64,000 bases of DNA, from NCBI GenBank assembly GCA_021234155.1, contig JAJEKV010000049.1, forward strand, positions 10,642,292 through 10,706,291, written 5' to 3'. The notes beneath the pieces are model-generated. The model was not told the DNA's origin and did no database searches. It was given only the letters and a program-made list of their open reading frames with translations. Source of the DNA: Isoetes taiwanensis (taxonomy: Eukaryota > Streptophyta > Lycopodiopsida > Isoetales > Isoetaceae). A program made the position numbers and the translations under genes. Positions 29,326 through 45,790 of the stretch are shown piece after piece (the stretch's first letter is position 1; every line of letters begins with the position of its first letter).

Positions 29326-31997
29326 CTTTCTGTAGCATTGGTAATGACTGACTTGCCTTGAGCATTTACCAACCTTTTACTCACAGCAAATCGGCACGAA
29401 CCTCTTCCAGATGGATCAGAAATCGACTTAGAAAAACTACAACTATACATCTTGGTTTTAATTTACACAGGTCCAGTGATTTTGCCAGCTTGGCTCCAAA
29501 AGATTGGATCGAATCTTTTCTGTGCTAGATAGAATGCTTAAGAAAACAACTTCATATGTTTGTACTCTCTACAAACCATTCGAACATTGAAACAAGTAGA
29601 ACCATTGATTTTCCAAAGTTAGATAATTGTTCCCTAGGTTATTTTTGTCTGCTCTTCTATATACAGAACAAGTTTAACGTGTTCACAGAACTTTCTTAGT
29701 GCTCCTTTTTGCCTTGCTTTTTTCAACGAGCAATTATTATCTGACTATATATTTCAGCCCAATTTGCAAGGGGATTTTTAAGTTGTCTAATTTGCAAAGT
29801 TACAAAATGTTCATGTTGATTGGTCTTGAATTGTAGATGACTAACCAAATGCAAAACTTGTTACTTTCTCTAGCATGGTCTAAGCATTCTACATTATGTT
29901 TATGGATCCAATTAAAAACCAAAAGTTGGTGCTAAGTAGCTTGGTACAAAGTGCTTCTAAAACATGCACAACTAAAACATGCATTAAAAACTCTACTTCG
30001 TTTGGAACACAAGGACAAGTGGATATTAGATTGCCTCATAATTGTTGTGAAGTCTAGAAAGTGCCTAGCTTCAGGTAAGATCTCATGGGGTACTAGCTGC
30101 AACATATACATGATCGGATTGCCTAAAATGCAAGGCAGGTTATCTTGTGGGCTTCAAAATACTCACCTGCCATGCTTCACGTATGAGATACAAACTCTAT
30201 ATGCACTTTGAGATACGGATTGCTCTTTATATTAAATACTAGAATTTGGATTTTCACAATTATTAGGCAAGATATATTTGCCCAAACATGCTTAGCTAGT
30301 ATGCCTAGCCAATCATAGACAGACACCGAGTATTAGCAGCTCTACACCTCTGCTACAAAACTATGGTGCCAAGGCGATGGGCAGAATGACTGCCTTCAGC
30401 CAGTTTAGGCCAATCATGCAGGTATTCCAACTGCATTCTAACGTAAGTGAGGGCTTGCCCTTATGGGCAACCCAAAAATATTGGAACAATTCTTCCTATG
30501 AATATCAAAAGGAAAAGGAAACATATTGGAACATTGGGTTAACCAATAAAAAGAAAAAAATGAAACTAATGCCCGCCAGAAATAATCTATTTTGAATGGT
30601 TAGATTAGTTAATTCATTGACGGTTCAGATTGATCCAGCTCATCGATCCACAAACAAAGCTGTGGGCAGGATTTAGACTATTCCGCTTCATCCGCTATTC
30701 TGCTGCCGCTTCATCCGTTATTCCGCTATTCTGTTGCCGCTTCATCCGCTTGGAAGATATGCCCTGGGTTTTGCAGATCCGACCTCAATCTTTATGCATA
30801 TTCTGTTTCAATCCGTTCCAACATGCTTCTGCTTCGTTCGGTTGCAAATTATGCCCTGGTTTTTGCAAATCCGACCTCAATCTTTATGCAACAATGGCCC
30901 TGGCAGATCCGTTGCTAAGCTAAGGTGCTGGGCTTTGTCTGGTAATCTTTTCTTAGATTTCTTTGCAAAAAAACATTCTTACTTATAGATCTATTCACTA
31001 ATATTGCAATGGCAGATCTGAAGGTAAGCTAAGGCGCCAGCAAGCTTCTTCACACTTCAGGTACGATTTAAGAACCTTTCATTTTCCATTTGAATATTTA
31101 ATGTGAGCTGGTCGCAATAGGCTAATCTGGGTTTGCTATTTCCAGGTTTCCAGGTTCTTATATGCGAAAGTACGAAGTGGCGATGGTAGAAAAGCCCCAT
31201 TGATTTTTTTCTCCTCCTTGCACAGAATCCATGGCAATCTATGCCGATTCTTAACCTTCAAGATATTGGCTATGGATTCTTAAGAGTTATGGCGCTGACT
31301 TTTTCTGAATCCCTTCATCTTTCTTGAATCTCCTCTTCTATATTTGCATCTGTACCTTTTGAGTTCTGCTATGGCCTGCGATCTGCACTTGTACTACTAC
31401 TGTTTGTTGCCTTAAGCATATATTATTCTCTGCCTTAAACTAATTTATGCTTGCAGATTCCAGGTTCCTTTACTGCAATGGTGATGGCAGATAAGCTTTC
31501 TGCAGAATATGGCAGGGTTTAAGGCAGAATCGGGGCTTTCAAGTATGGCTATGAAAGGAATCAAAAGATGTTGCTGTAAAACTAGAAAGGAATAGATAAC
31601 ATGCAGTTGAATTTAATAAAATATATGAGCATGAACTAGTTTCATGAACTGGTTTTAAAACATGAGCTGTTGTAACAAAATATGTGAATAAACTGGTTCT
31701 AAAACATGCTGTAAACAGTAGTACTACAAGAAATGCTGAAGAAGTGTATTTAAAGTTTATGTATTTTGAATAAATGTATTCAATGCAAAAATTCCTTGTT
31801 TACTATTACAAATAATTAAATGTATTCTCTCGTGACAATGGAAAACAATCGATAATCTTAAGTCAATTAAATGTATTCTCCGGTGACAATGGAAAACAAT
31901 CGATAATTTTAAGTTCAGATCTTTGTTGTTTTTTGTTTAATTTGAACACATTGTTTCTACACACTTAAAAAAAAATATGTTATTGTACCAACAACAA
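29326..31997. other. Intergenic, no gene supported
   Basis: This is AT-rich sequence. Short frames at 29951-30211 and 30377-30595 match nothing I know. Between 30660 and 31560 are repeated modules (see next entry) with a pyrimidine-rich, leader-like look, possibly an untranslated or non-coding transcript region; no start site can be shown. Confidence 0.5.
30680..30920. repeat. Local tandem repeats (CCGCTTCATCCG and ATGCCCTGG modules)
   Basis: CCGCTTCATCCG(C/T)TATTC occurs three times from 30683. The stretch ATGCCCTGG...GATCCGACCTCAATCTTTATGCA occurs at 30759-30799 and again at 30851-30892. No coding meaning is seen. Confidence 0.75.
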
Positions 31998-32472
31998 CAC
32001 TAGAAAAAACAAATGTTATTATTGAAAAACAACACGTGGTTGCAATACAAATACTAAAAAATAATATGTGGAAAATTGAAAAACTGTGGTAAACCATGCA
32101 TTGTTTTTAGCTAAAGGCTACATCTAAGAACTATGCATTGTTCTTTTTTTGAGCGAAACAACACATAGAATCTGGCATTGTTTTTCTCTATAAACAACGG
32201 TGAAAACCACATATAAAAATGCGAAACTACACATAGAATTTGGTATTGTTTTTCTATACAACAGTGAAAACCACACATAAAAATTACGAGTTGTTTTTGT
32301 CTAAAAACCACGCATAAAAACTATGCGTTCTTTTCGTGTGAAAAACTACATTAAAAAACTACTGTTGTTTCTAGCATTTTCGGAACAATAATATGGGTGG
32401 TCTTTGAGTGTTGTTTTTTTGCAAAAACAACAGCAAAAAACTACATATAGAGCAGATTTTGGGGTTATAGTG
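31998..32472. mobile_element. Candidate non-autonomous CACTA element (475 bp)
   Basis: It begins CACTAGAAAAAAC and, on the opposite strand from 32472, CACTATAACCCC. The interior is full of repeated AAACAAC and AAAACCACACATAAAAA motifs in both directions, as in CACTA subterminal zones, including a roughly 65-bp unit present twice (32163-32222 and 32229-32290). The flanks (CAA and TAT) are not a matching duplication, so the borders are uncertain. Confidence 0.35.
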
Positions 32473-32524
32473 TATATCAAAGACTTTTTTTCCTTTTCCT
32501 TCACCTGATCATTGCGTTTCGCTA

Positions 32525-32972
32525 TTTTCCCCCGCCCCTAGGAAAAAATGTATTCGTTTGAGGAGCCTTATCCTGTGTTCTGAAAAGCTCTTCAAAAATT
32601 TGTTGCCTGATAAGTGAAGAATCAAGAGTATCCCTTGCCTCACATTTACGACAGCCACAGAAGGATCCAGCAGCTGGAACTAAAGTAACTCTGCTCTAAC
32701 ATCGCTAGCATCCATGCCGCCATGTAAGCAAATGTAAAAACATTGAATCGATGTCGGGCTCTAAATATGTATATGTCCGGATGGAGCCGACTCAAAGAAA
32801 CCGGCATCGCCCCCCGCCATTTCGAAGCTATACAATATCGCCATATCCGGCCCGGCGATTTATACTGAGCCTCAAGTTTTTTCAAAGATCAAATCGCAAA
32901 AATCGCGGTACATAAGCTTCGGCTGTTTTTATGCATACAAAAATGCCGAATCAGTACATCCTGAGCCTGTTT
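32525..32972. repeat. Duplicated block, copy 1 (pair with 43868-44303)
   Basis: It begins near GCCCCTAGGAAAAAATGTATTCG and ends with CAGTACATCCTGAGCCTG. It is similar at about 90% to the second copy. On the minus strand it encodes parts of an unrecognised protein including FTFAYMAAWMLAMLE. Small indels break the frame here more than in copy 2. Confidence 0.85.
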
Positions 32973-34256
32973 GCAATGACACATCAAGCATACCCAAGCC
33001 CCCTGCATGTCTGGGACGCACACACTTCCACCATGCGACCTTCACTGTAGCCCCCTCCTCATTCCCTCCCCAAACAAAATTGCGAATGGTGTCATCCAAC
33101 TCCTTAACCACACTTTTCGGGCGCAAGTATGCGGGAGGTCACGTAAACATGAGTGCTACAGAGCAACCGACTTGGCTATCGAATTCTACCAGCCATGGTG
33201 AGTTTACTTCCCTCCACCAATTCAAATGTTTGCTTAAGATTCTCAGAATGTCTCCTCCCCCAAATTGCCCTAGCATTAATGTCCAAGCCAAATAGTATGC
33301 CTAACAGTTTGGCACCGTGGTGTGGCGGTGTTAGAGCCTGTGGAAACTGCAGGGAGGAGGTTCCTCCAAAGACCCACATGGCCGAAAGCACTTTGACCAG
33401 CTTAAGCAAGCATCCCGAAAGAAAGAAAAGGCATCCAAAATATTTTTGGTCGCCTGGAGATTGAACTCATCTCGCATGAAGAAAGAGGAATGTATCATCC
33501 GCAAATTGACCGCAAACCCCTGCGACCCATCATCCATGCGAGACCTTGCACCACATTGTCGCGAATTGCCACCAAAAAGTCTGCGAGAGAGCTTCTGCCA
33601 CTATAGTGAATGGGGAAGGGGCCAACGGACATCCCCGCCTAATGCCTCTACCACGAGAAGATTGAAGAGGTCTCACCCCGACACCACATTGTCGCCCTAG
33701 CGCACACGCGCGGCTTCATAACCGCTTCCCACGAAACTAGGCCCTCGATCCCAAAGGCTCACGATCATATTCGCCAAGAACCGCCAGTTGACACCGCCAT
33801 AAGCCTTGGCAAAATCCAGCTTTAAGAAAAACAAGGGTTGCCTCATCCCACGAGCCCAATGCACTCCCTCAAAAGGAGCGACCACATTATGAAGGATATT
33901 CCACAGGTATAAAACCGTGATCTTCCGCACTAATGGCGTGAACTAATATCGCCCAAGCCTCTCGGTAAAGCCTTAGCAATGATTTTATACACTACGATAA
34001 TGAGTAATAGGCCTCCAAATCATTGATAGTTTTAGGATGCTTATACTTGGGTATAAGTGAAATACAACCAGTATTCAAAGAAACATCGAAGTTATTCCCC
34101 AAAAGATCTACATACACCGCACCACCGAGTCCCCACCCATTCCCAAGAGACCACGAAAAAAAAACTCCACCGGGTATTCCATCCAACCCAGACACTTATT
34201 CCGAGCCAACAAAGCAGATCGTCCCCAACTCCTCGCCTACAAATCGGCTCCTCTAA
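32929..34256 (-). pseudogene. Decayed L1-type LINE reverse transcriptase
   Basis: Reading minus-strand pieces in order: GLDGIPGGVFF and NNFDVSLNTGCISLIPKY with NDLEAYYSLS (34195-33992) are the RT finger motifs. FLKLDFAKAYGGVNWRFL (33830-33760) is the first palm motif with its Asp. A GxRxGCP-like block near 33680 and RGLRSICG with a stop near 33520 are in other frames. LDDTIRNFVWGGNEEG and RPRHAGGLGMLDVS (33100-32990) are the post-RT segment typical of plant L1 LINEs. Many stops and shifts. This LINE differs from the one at 7-11 kb. Confidence 0.75.
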
Positions 34257-34594
34257 ACTCGCCTTTGAAGGGTCGAGATTCTTGGTGATACCTTGGCCAA
34301 GACCAACTCTTGAAAAATACTGCGGAGGGAAGCGGGCTCTCCTTGAAAAATGTTTCATAGTGCGCTGCCTCAATCTGTTTAAATCTGAGCGATGTAATTG
34401 GGAAGTCAATCTCTTAGAAATCATGGACTTGGGGACCATTGTCCCCAAATCATAGTGTGACGTGGAAAAGGGGGTTTGACCCCAATTTATTTTCAAATGG
34501 ACGGGCGGGATGATGGAGAGGGAATATTTTGGAGAATATTCCCCATCTATGGCCGTGAATGAGTGATTATAAGGAATGAGCGATTATCTTCTTT

Positions 34595-34908
34595 CAAGAA
34601 ACTTCTATAAAAAACTCTTTAGATGTTATTTTGTAAGTATTACCTTTTAGGTGCCCTTATATGGGATGCGACCATTTGATAATTGTTTGGCTATGCATGA
34701 AGATTGTCAGACATGATGGGCATAAGGGTATGTTATGAATCTTTAAGACCTCTTGCAAGAAACTTCCATAAAAAACTCTCTAGATGTTATTTTGTAACTA
34801 TTACCTTTTAGGTGCCCTTATATGTGATGCAAGCATTTGATAGTTGTTTGGCTATGCATGAAGATTGTCCGACATGATGGGCATAAGGGTATCTTATGAA
34901 TCTTGCAA
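34595..34908. repeat. Two tandem copies of a 161-bp unit
   Basis: The unit starting CAAGAAACTTC at 34595 recurs at 34756. Both contain TTTAGGTGCCCTTATATG and GGCTATGCATGAAGATTGTC. They agree at about 93% by eye. No coding frame. Confidence 0.85.
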
Positions 34909-36424
34909 TTTTCAACCAATTCTTCATGCTTCAATATAATTGCTTGGAATATGTAAATGCACTTACTTAATTTTCCTAATATTATTGCTTTGAAACTAGA
35001 GATGAAGACGACAAAGGGACAATTCCAACTCATACGTTATTCCCATGTAATCTTAGCATACTAAAAGACGAGAATATTCAAGAATCTTGGTGTAAGTGAA
35101 TCTTGACAGAGTATTGGGGAATTTAAGTGAATCTTGGTGAAATATAAGAGAATCTATGTGGAATCTTAGAGAATCTTGAGGGGATCCTTCTCAACCTAAG
35201 GGAATAATGAAGGAACTTATGAATTTAAAAAAGACCTTGAAGAATGAGAGAGAATATGTAGGAATCATGAAAATATGAAAAACATCTTGTGGAATGTCGA
35301 GGGAATCTAAGGGAACCGTGATGAAATTTTAGAGGACACTAAGGGAATCTTAGACAAAATGTTAGAGAATATCGATGGGAAGCTTGAGGATGAAAATTTA
35401 AGAGAATCTACGGGAGTGCTAAAGAAATCTAGGGAGCATTTTCTACACTCGATGTTACGTCTTATCGAACTCTGGAGGAATTTGAATGGATCGGCTATAA
35501 TGTTGGAAAGTCTCAATGGAGTCTTGAGAGATCTAATCCTTATGGGACGTAAGGGAATCTGTGGGAATGTTGAAGAATGTGATACATCTAAAGGGATATT
35601 CATGGAATTCTAGGGAATTTAAGGGAATATTGAAGAAATCTTGATGCTAAGACCTTCATATCTTATTTGATGAGCTTAGCTTCACATTTGATTTAACTTT
35701 GTGTTCGTTTTGATATTTTCGAAATGATTTTCATGAGTAGGCCCATACGGTATCTGACTTTCGCTTTCTCTTTGGCTTTTACTTCAAACTTTCATTGTAA
35801 ATTTTCAGTTGATTTTGCATAAAGGCGACTATGGCAATTCCCTAGAATAGATACATTCAAGATGTAGTCCCTACATATGACTTTGACTTTATGTTTAAGT
35901 CTCAATTTGGAGTTGACTTTTGGTTTGGAGTTAATTTTTTAATGGGTTTAGGGTTGGACTACAACAACTAAGAAGTATTTTGGACTACAACAACTTTGCA
36001 CTCACTGAATAGACAACGGTTGGCTTCATATAGTCCTTAAATAACAAGAACAAGGGACTTGTATGTAGCAAAAATTCTAAGGTGGTATAGGATGATCATG
36101 AAAAGTTGGCAACCAAATTTGATGAGCTCAAATAAGGGATAAAGGGGTCCATCAGCATCTTTGGCCCAATAAATGAGAGGAAAACCTACAAAATAAGATT
36201 GTATAGATCATGATGACGTAATTAAAAAAAAAAAGAAAGGGGGGGGGGAGGGCTATGTCAACTATACCCCTTTTTTTTTTTCAATTGTTGGTTGAAGTTT
36301 CGAACAAATAAGTTGCAATGTAAAGTCAAATGTGGTGTACGGTTAAACATGTTGACATCTTAGGACATTTAAAAAATATTATTCTTTTTTATTCTATTTT
36401 ATAATGTTATTCTAATTTATTTCT
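34909..36424. other. No gene; degenerate GAATCTTAGGGAA-type repeats
   Basis: From about 35080 to 35640 the strand is filled with loosely repeated GGGAATCTTA or AGAGAATCTT units about 20-25 bp apart. This explains the open frames on both strands. Homopolymer runs lie at 36222-36290. Nothing else is recognisable. Confidence 0.55.
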
Positions 36425-37585
<1,161 letters not shown>

Positions 37586-37589
37586 AGTC

Positions 37590-38440
37590 TTGATATGTGA
37601 TCATGCAGCATCAGCGAGGCCAAGGCAGTGGGGCATCGATTCCATTACCTCCCTTTTGCTTGGAGTCGCTGAAGCACAGATTACTTTGAGTATTAGGATT
37701 TGGTGGTGGGGGTCACGACACCGTGATGAAGCACATTGGGCAAATGCGATCTCCAATACAGCAGCACACATAGTTAACCGCGTACGCAGAGCAAGTAAAG
37801 AATGTAAGTAGTGCAAAACTCTCCTATCTTTGACCAATGCAGCTGTCGGGTATTTGCCCTACTGGACTGAACATTTTAAACAAGAAATAGATGCAAGATT
37901 AAGGGAGGCAGATTCCGTTGGTCGGCATCTGGTTAGTGCCTTGAAGTCTGTTCTGGAGCTAACTCAGTTCTGTGATGGAAAAGGGCATCACCATAGCCTC
38001 ATAGTTACCTGCTTCATAGTTATCCAGAGAACCCTTTTATTGTGCCTCATGCTCAAATGCTGATAACACAAATGCTCACACACTGTTGTATTCTTCTTGC
38101 ACGCAATGGCTGCCGACCACCATCGCAAGGGAACTGGCTCTGCCTCCAGAAGCTTCTCGAACCCCAGAAACAAGGATGATCGGAACATCAAACGTAAGCA
38201 AGAGGTGGGCGATGGTAGAAACTCGGAAACAAAATATGCTTTAGAATCTAAGAAAGAAAATGACAACAACAGATTGGAGACCAAAAGCCAAGATGCTATT
38301 CACAATGCCGTATGCAGCAAGAGTTCGGTATGCGGGAGTGAGGAGACTAATTTTCTGGAGCCAGACTAATTTTCTGGAGTTTTTTGAATTTCTCCAACCG
38401 TAGATGCTGAAAATAAAGGATCCGATGGACATGATTTATT
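37590..38440 (+). other. Unrecognised exon-like open frames
   Basis: An open stretch at 37848-37980 follows an acceptor-like CCAATGCAG and codes GYLPYWTEHFKQEIDARL and more. A second at 38103-38369 starts ATGGCTGCC and codes a charged, Lys/Asn/Ser-rich stretch (RKGTGSASRSFSNPRNK). Neither matches a family I know. They could be pieces of one host gene. Confidence 0.3.
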
Positions 38441-39500
38441 TGGCTTACGTGGCAGGACACGTGACATAGCTAGAATTGCAGCAAAGTGTGCACCTCGGGT
38501 TAGGCAACCCCATCAAAGATGAACGCCATAGCCAGTGCTTGGTTCTCTGTTAAAAATCAGGGAACAAAAAGATCAGTAAAAAGAAAAAGAGAAAATGTTC
38601 AGAAATATTGGAATGTAGGAGAAGTATCGTTGTTGCTTGCTAGATAGTTTTAACTCCATTTGCACTCCATTGAGCAATTCTCTACATTTATGCACAGACT
38701 AAGAAGTGGACCAAAACCTAAAAAGTTCCAATATAGCAAGTGACGCATAGAAACAAACCTTCATATTCCAGAAAAATTTCCCAAGACAAACAAATTGCAA
38801 TAGCGCCGATCCAATATCCGCCTCCCATGCTACTTAAAAAGAGGAAGGGCCAAGACACGACCATGACTAGAGATTAAGTTACATTCTAAAAATCGGAAAG
38901 AGAGAGCTTACATGTGATAAGCCCGAGCCTTGCCAAGAGATGGCAAGAGATCGTGGAATAGATTCCCACGATCGGACCCCGCAAATGCAAATGTTATTCG
39001 GGAAGTAAAGGCTATGCTTGATTCACTCATGCAACCTGTCACCTGGAGTTGAAGCCCTCATATCCAACGATGTTGCTGTGGTTAGCTATGTCTACGCTGA
39101 TGCCTTAAACCCTACCAAATTTTGAAGAGTCTCTTAGATATGGTTATGTCCACGATTTCTGCTCACGCAATCCGACATTGGAGGTAAAGCCTCGATCCGA
39201 CCATGCTTATTTGATATCCAGTTTTACTTGAACGCCAAGAAATCCAGCTCGAAGATTCAGCTATTTGCCGCATAAATGTCAATGTTTTTAGATGCAATCG
39301 CTGTCTATTTCTGCTATTCATGCTATAGTACCATCGCATTCTTTGCTTCAAAGCAAAGTTTTCTGTGAAGAATCGCTCGCTTGCTTCAAAGCAAAGCTTT
39401 CCATTGGAAATCCAAACATTGCAAACTCGACGGCTTGGATCGATGCCCCAGTGACATGAATATTCTCGGGCATCGTTGTAGCGTAATTATACATGTTTAG
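38441..39500. other. No gene supported
   Basis: Mixed sequence with a small palindrome (TTTGCTTCAAAGCAAAG, repeated at 39341 and 39380). Open frames are short and lack domains. Confidence 0.5.
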
Positions 39501-42116
<2,616 letters not shown>

Positions 42117-42213
42117 AAAGGCCCCCTGGCCTGTTTTCTGCCCAGTCAAGCAGGCCTCCGCGCTCTGCGCGTCGGCCCACTTTCCCGGGCAGAAAACAGG
42201 CCAGGGGGCCTTT
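42117..42213. repeat. Perfect 27-bp inverted repeat with a 43-bp loop
   Basis: Arms at 42117-42143 (AAAGGCCCCCTGGCCTGTTT and on) and 42187-42213 are exact inverse complements. GC-rich, unlike its surroundings. It could be a snap-back repeat, a small MITE or a hairpin RNA source. Confidence 0.95.
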
Positions 42214-42459
42214 CCCTTATCCAGAAAAATCATCCCTCGGTTAGGGAAAAGAAAAGCCCAAGAACCTGCGAACATGCCCGATTTACAAGTTGAATTGCTT
42301 GCAGCGTGGCAGATCTACTCTGTTATGCCGGATTCTAACGGGGTCCGATTCGAACGCGGGGGTTCCATGGATTTCTTTTGGGGGTTGAAGGTTGCACGCC
42401 TTGTAACGCCCTTTTTACCACGATTTTTTTACCACGATGGTTTTAAGTACGCTTGATTT

Positions 42460-43050
42460 GGGTTGGCCTCCCTTTTTCCATTGAAACCCTTCCGAATTTC
42501 TATGGAAACTCTTCCGGCTTTCAATAATACCTGGAAGGGTTTCCACGGAAATTCGAATGGTTTCCATCCGATTTTCCAGTTTTCGGAAGGGTTTTCATGG
42601 AAATTCGTTGTTTCCATGGAATTAAGGAAGGGTTTCCATATTAAAAAATCGGAAAGATTTTCCTGGAAAACAGGAAGGGTTTTCACGGAATTATTTCTTT
42701 TCCAAAACATTTACACACAGCCTTTATGACTCACGCTTTTCGACACGGGCGCTCGACATTAAGGTGCACGTCCATCGAGTGCACCTCACCCCAAAAATTC
42801 AAATTTTGAGTGGAAACCCTTCCCGATTTCCTTGCATGATGGAAATTAGGAAGGGTTTCCACAGGAGGAGGAAAATAGGAAGGGTTTATGCACGAGGAAA
42901 ATAGGTAAGGTTTTCACATGAGGAGGAAAATAGGTAAGGTTTTTACATGCAGTTAGAAATTCCATGGGGTAAGATAAACTAAAAATTGAGACCCCAAAGG
43001 CACAATAGAGGAACTGCAAAAAACTACCTCCAAGCTTGTGAAAAAATCCA
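42460..43050. repeat. GGAAGGGTTTCC-rich block, copy 1
   Basis: Many copies of GGAAGGGTTTCCA and its inverse TGGAAACCCTTCC, on both strands. It then shares with the block at 45190-45790 an ordered run: CTCACGCTTTTCGA, ATTCAAATTTTGAGTGGAAACC, CATGCAGTTAGAAATT, CTCCAAGCTTGTGAAAAA. About 80% alike. No coding sense. Confidence 0.85.
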
Positions 43051-43867
43051 AGAGATTGAAACAAGTAGACCATGATATTAAACATGTGCAAATGACTTTA
43101 ATACACAAAAACAAAAAGCTAAGACGCATTGTGGTTGACCAAAGGCAAACAAAGCTAAAATAGATAGATAGATAGATAGATAGTGGTCCACAGAGAGGTA
43201 AATATCTGGACACTATTATACTTGAATCAGCTTTTAATCTAAAAAATTCGCACTTAACACCCAACTATAACATGGAACTTTATGCAGGTACAAATTATGG
43301 GAAGTCCCGGTTTTAATGTTAAAAAGTTGTTAAAGTCGCGCTCCATAAATATCTCTCAAGCTCCCTTTGTACACTAGGTGTTGTCAAGCTCAAGAATGCG
43401 ATTATGCCTTAGATAGAACACCAAGCAAAGGTAATTTTTATATAACCTAATCTATGCTTTGACGGATCATAACATGCCGCCGCTAAGGCACATATCGCTT
43501 GTAACTTAATCCTCGCTAAGGAATCCAACCTAAAAAAAGATGAAAGAGGTTCTAAGTGGATTGGCTATTACAAAGATTTGATCCTAAAAGTAAGCTAGCT
43601 CTCTAATCAAGAAAAATGTGACTTGAATTTAAAGCAAAAGCATAGTAAGACTTTAAATGAAAGATGCAAATTACCATGGAAAATTCGAGACATTTCTCTT
43701 GGGAATGGTTTTACGGTGCATACCGCCAAGGTAAAGATAGGTTGTTCCAAAACCGCATCGCCCCAATTTTTTTCACCATGACATACGATCCCTCACATTT
43801 TCCATAGCCCCGTGGTTCTATATCAAAGATCGCTTTCCTTTGCTAACGCCTCGACCGGGTTCGGCCG
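43051..43867. other. No gene supported; (TAGA)n at 43160-43183
   Basis: Apart from the simple (TAGA)6 repeat I see only short frames without domains. Confidence 0.5.
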
Positions 43868-44303
43868 CTTTCCGCCCCTAGGAAAAAATGTATTCGCTTG
43901 AGGAGCCTTATCCCGTGGTTCAAAAAGCTCTTCAAAAATTTGTTGCCTGATAAGTGAAGACTCAAGAGTATCCCTTGCCTCACATTTACGACGACCCACG
44001 TATGATCCAAAGAAATGAACTAAAGTAACTCGCTCCAACATCGCTAGCATCCATGCCGCCATGTAAGCAAATGTAAAAAACATTGAATCGATGTCGGCTC
44101 TAAATATGTATATGTCCGAAGGAGCCGACTCAAAGAACCGCATCAGCCCCCCATTTCGGCTATACAATATCGCCATATATCGGCCCGGCCGATTTATACA
44201 GCCTCAAGTTTTTTCAAAATCAAATCGAAAAATCGCAGTACATAAGCTTCGCTTGTTTTATGCATACAAAAATGCCGAATCAGTACATCCTGAGCCTGTT
44301 TTG
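43868..44303. repeat. Duplicated block, copy 2 (pair with 32525-32972)
   Basis: On the minus strand this copy keeps a 117-codon open frame (44176-43823) containing DIYIFRADIDSMFFTFAYMA, then VTLVHFFGSYVGRRKCEARD and ANTFFPRGGKRPNP. Part of it is hydrophobic. I do not recognise the protein. The matching end points suggest a mobile element or a captured gene piece. Confidence 0.85.
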
Positions 44304-45189
44304 GCTGTATGCAGTTATCTGCAAAGCACGAATTTGATGCCATGGTCTACTGACCTTCTGCACAAAAAGCTACTACAGAGTATCCCGTCACAAATCGAAA
44401 GCAAAGGGTTTGTAGCGATTGCTTCCAAGCTTGTTCTACCATGCCTCCAAATCGTCCCTTTGGAAATAGTGGTGACATGGTTACAGATCTTAGCCTAAAT
44501 CGATTTTCAAACAGCCCTAAATTGATTTCTAGAATATACTTCTAACCATACATGTAATTTTGATGCCAGATTAAATTTCTGGAATAACTCACCGAAGAAC
44601 TTCTAAAAACTCTGCGATAAGGCCAAATGATCTCAAAGATCAACTGGGTTGGAAAGTTCATCACAATAGAAACAAAATCGATTCCTTTTCGATAAACAAA
44701 TGTTTGAACAAATAATTTTTTCAAAGATGAATGCTTATGTAGAAAATTTGATTAATTTTTATCCTAAAATGCTTCTAGTTTAGATAAACCGCCATCCCTA
44801 GAAGGAAGAGCTAAGAACTAGATAAACCGCCATCCCCGTAGAAGGAAGAGCTAAGAACGTAAAAAAGCTTCCAAGAAAAGCTATTCCGGCAAAATATAAG
44901 AATTAAATTGCATCAAATTAAATCCTCGCATCACACCCACCAAAAATTCACCGTGGATTTTGTTTCTTTCGCTGGAAACCCTCTCGCCAAATGAGATGGA
45001 AACCCTTCCGAAGCTTCCAAGTTTGGAAACCCTTCCAAGCTTCCAAGTTTGAAACCCTTCCTGTTTTCGAAAATAGGAAGGGTTTCCACTTGTATCGGTT
45101 TTTCAACCCCAATCCTGAGGGAGATAATTTGAGCCGCTTTTACCATGCAAAATAAAGTAAAAAATAGACATTTAAAAACAAATGTACGC
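44304..45189. repeat. Intergenic with a 36-bp tandem repeat and more GGAAACCCTTCC motifs
   Basis: GATAAACCGCCATCCC...GAAGGAAGAGCTAAGAAC is present twice at 44781-44860; a diverged third copy of GGAAGAGCTAAGAAC is at 48880. At 44960-45090 the GGAAACCCTTCC motif recurs in both directions. No gene. Confidence 0.6.
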
Positions 45190-45790
45190 CCGATTTGGTT
45201 GCCCTCTAATGGAAACCCTTCCGATTTTTCATAGAAACCCTTTTGATTTTTTCTTTTGATTTTTCACTAAACCCTTCCTACCTTTGATTTTCCATGGAAA
45301 CCCTTCCTATTTCAATAAAACCCTAAGGGTGTGCCTAAGGGTTTCCATGTTTCCTTTTTTGAAATCACGAAATTCGAAGGGTTTCCACCTTAAAAATCTA
45401 AGGGTTTTCATGCCGAAAAATCATTCTAGGAAAACAGAAGGGTTTCCACGAAATTATATATTTTTAGAATATTTACTTAACGTGAGCCAAGGCTCACGCT
45501 TTTCGATGCGGATGCCGAACATTAAGGCAGCACGTCCATCAAGTACACATCACCGTAAAATTCAAATTTTAAGTGGAAACCCTTCCTGATTTCCTTGGAT
45601 GATAGAAATTAGTAAGCGTTTCCACAGGAGGAGGAAAATAGGAAGGGTTTCCGCGCAAGGAGGAAAATAGGTAGGGTTTCCACATGCAGTTAGAAATTTC
45701 ATGGCGTAAGATTAACTAAGGAATTGAGATCCGAAAGGACACAATGGAGAAACTGCATAAAACCGCCTCCAAGCTTGTGAAAAAGTAGCG
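45190..45790. repeat. GGAAGGGTTTCC-rich block, copy 2
   Basis: Same order of motifs as 42460-43050, with about 80% identity by eye. Confidence 0.85.

Noticed and set aside
35359-35613. 84-codon plus frame and its minus partner
   Set aside because: Both follow from the degenerate GGGAATCTTA repeats.
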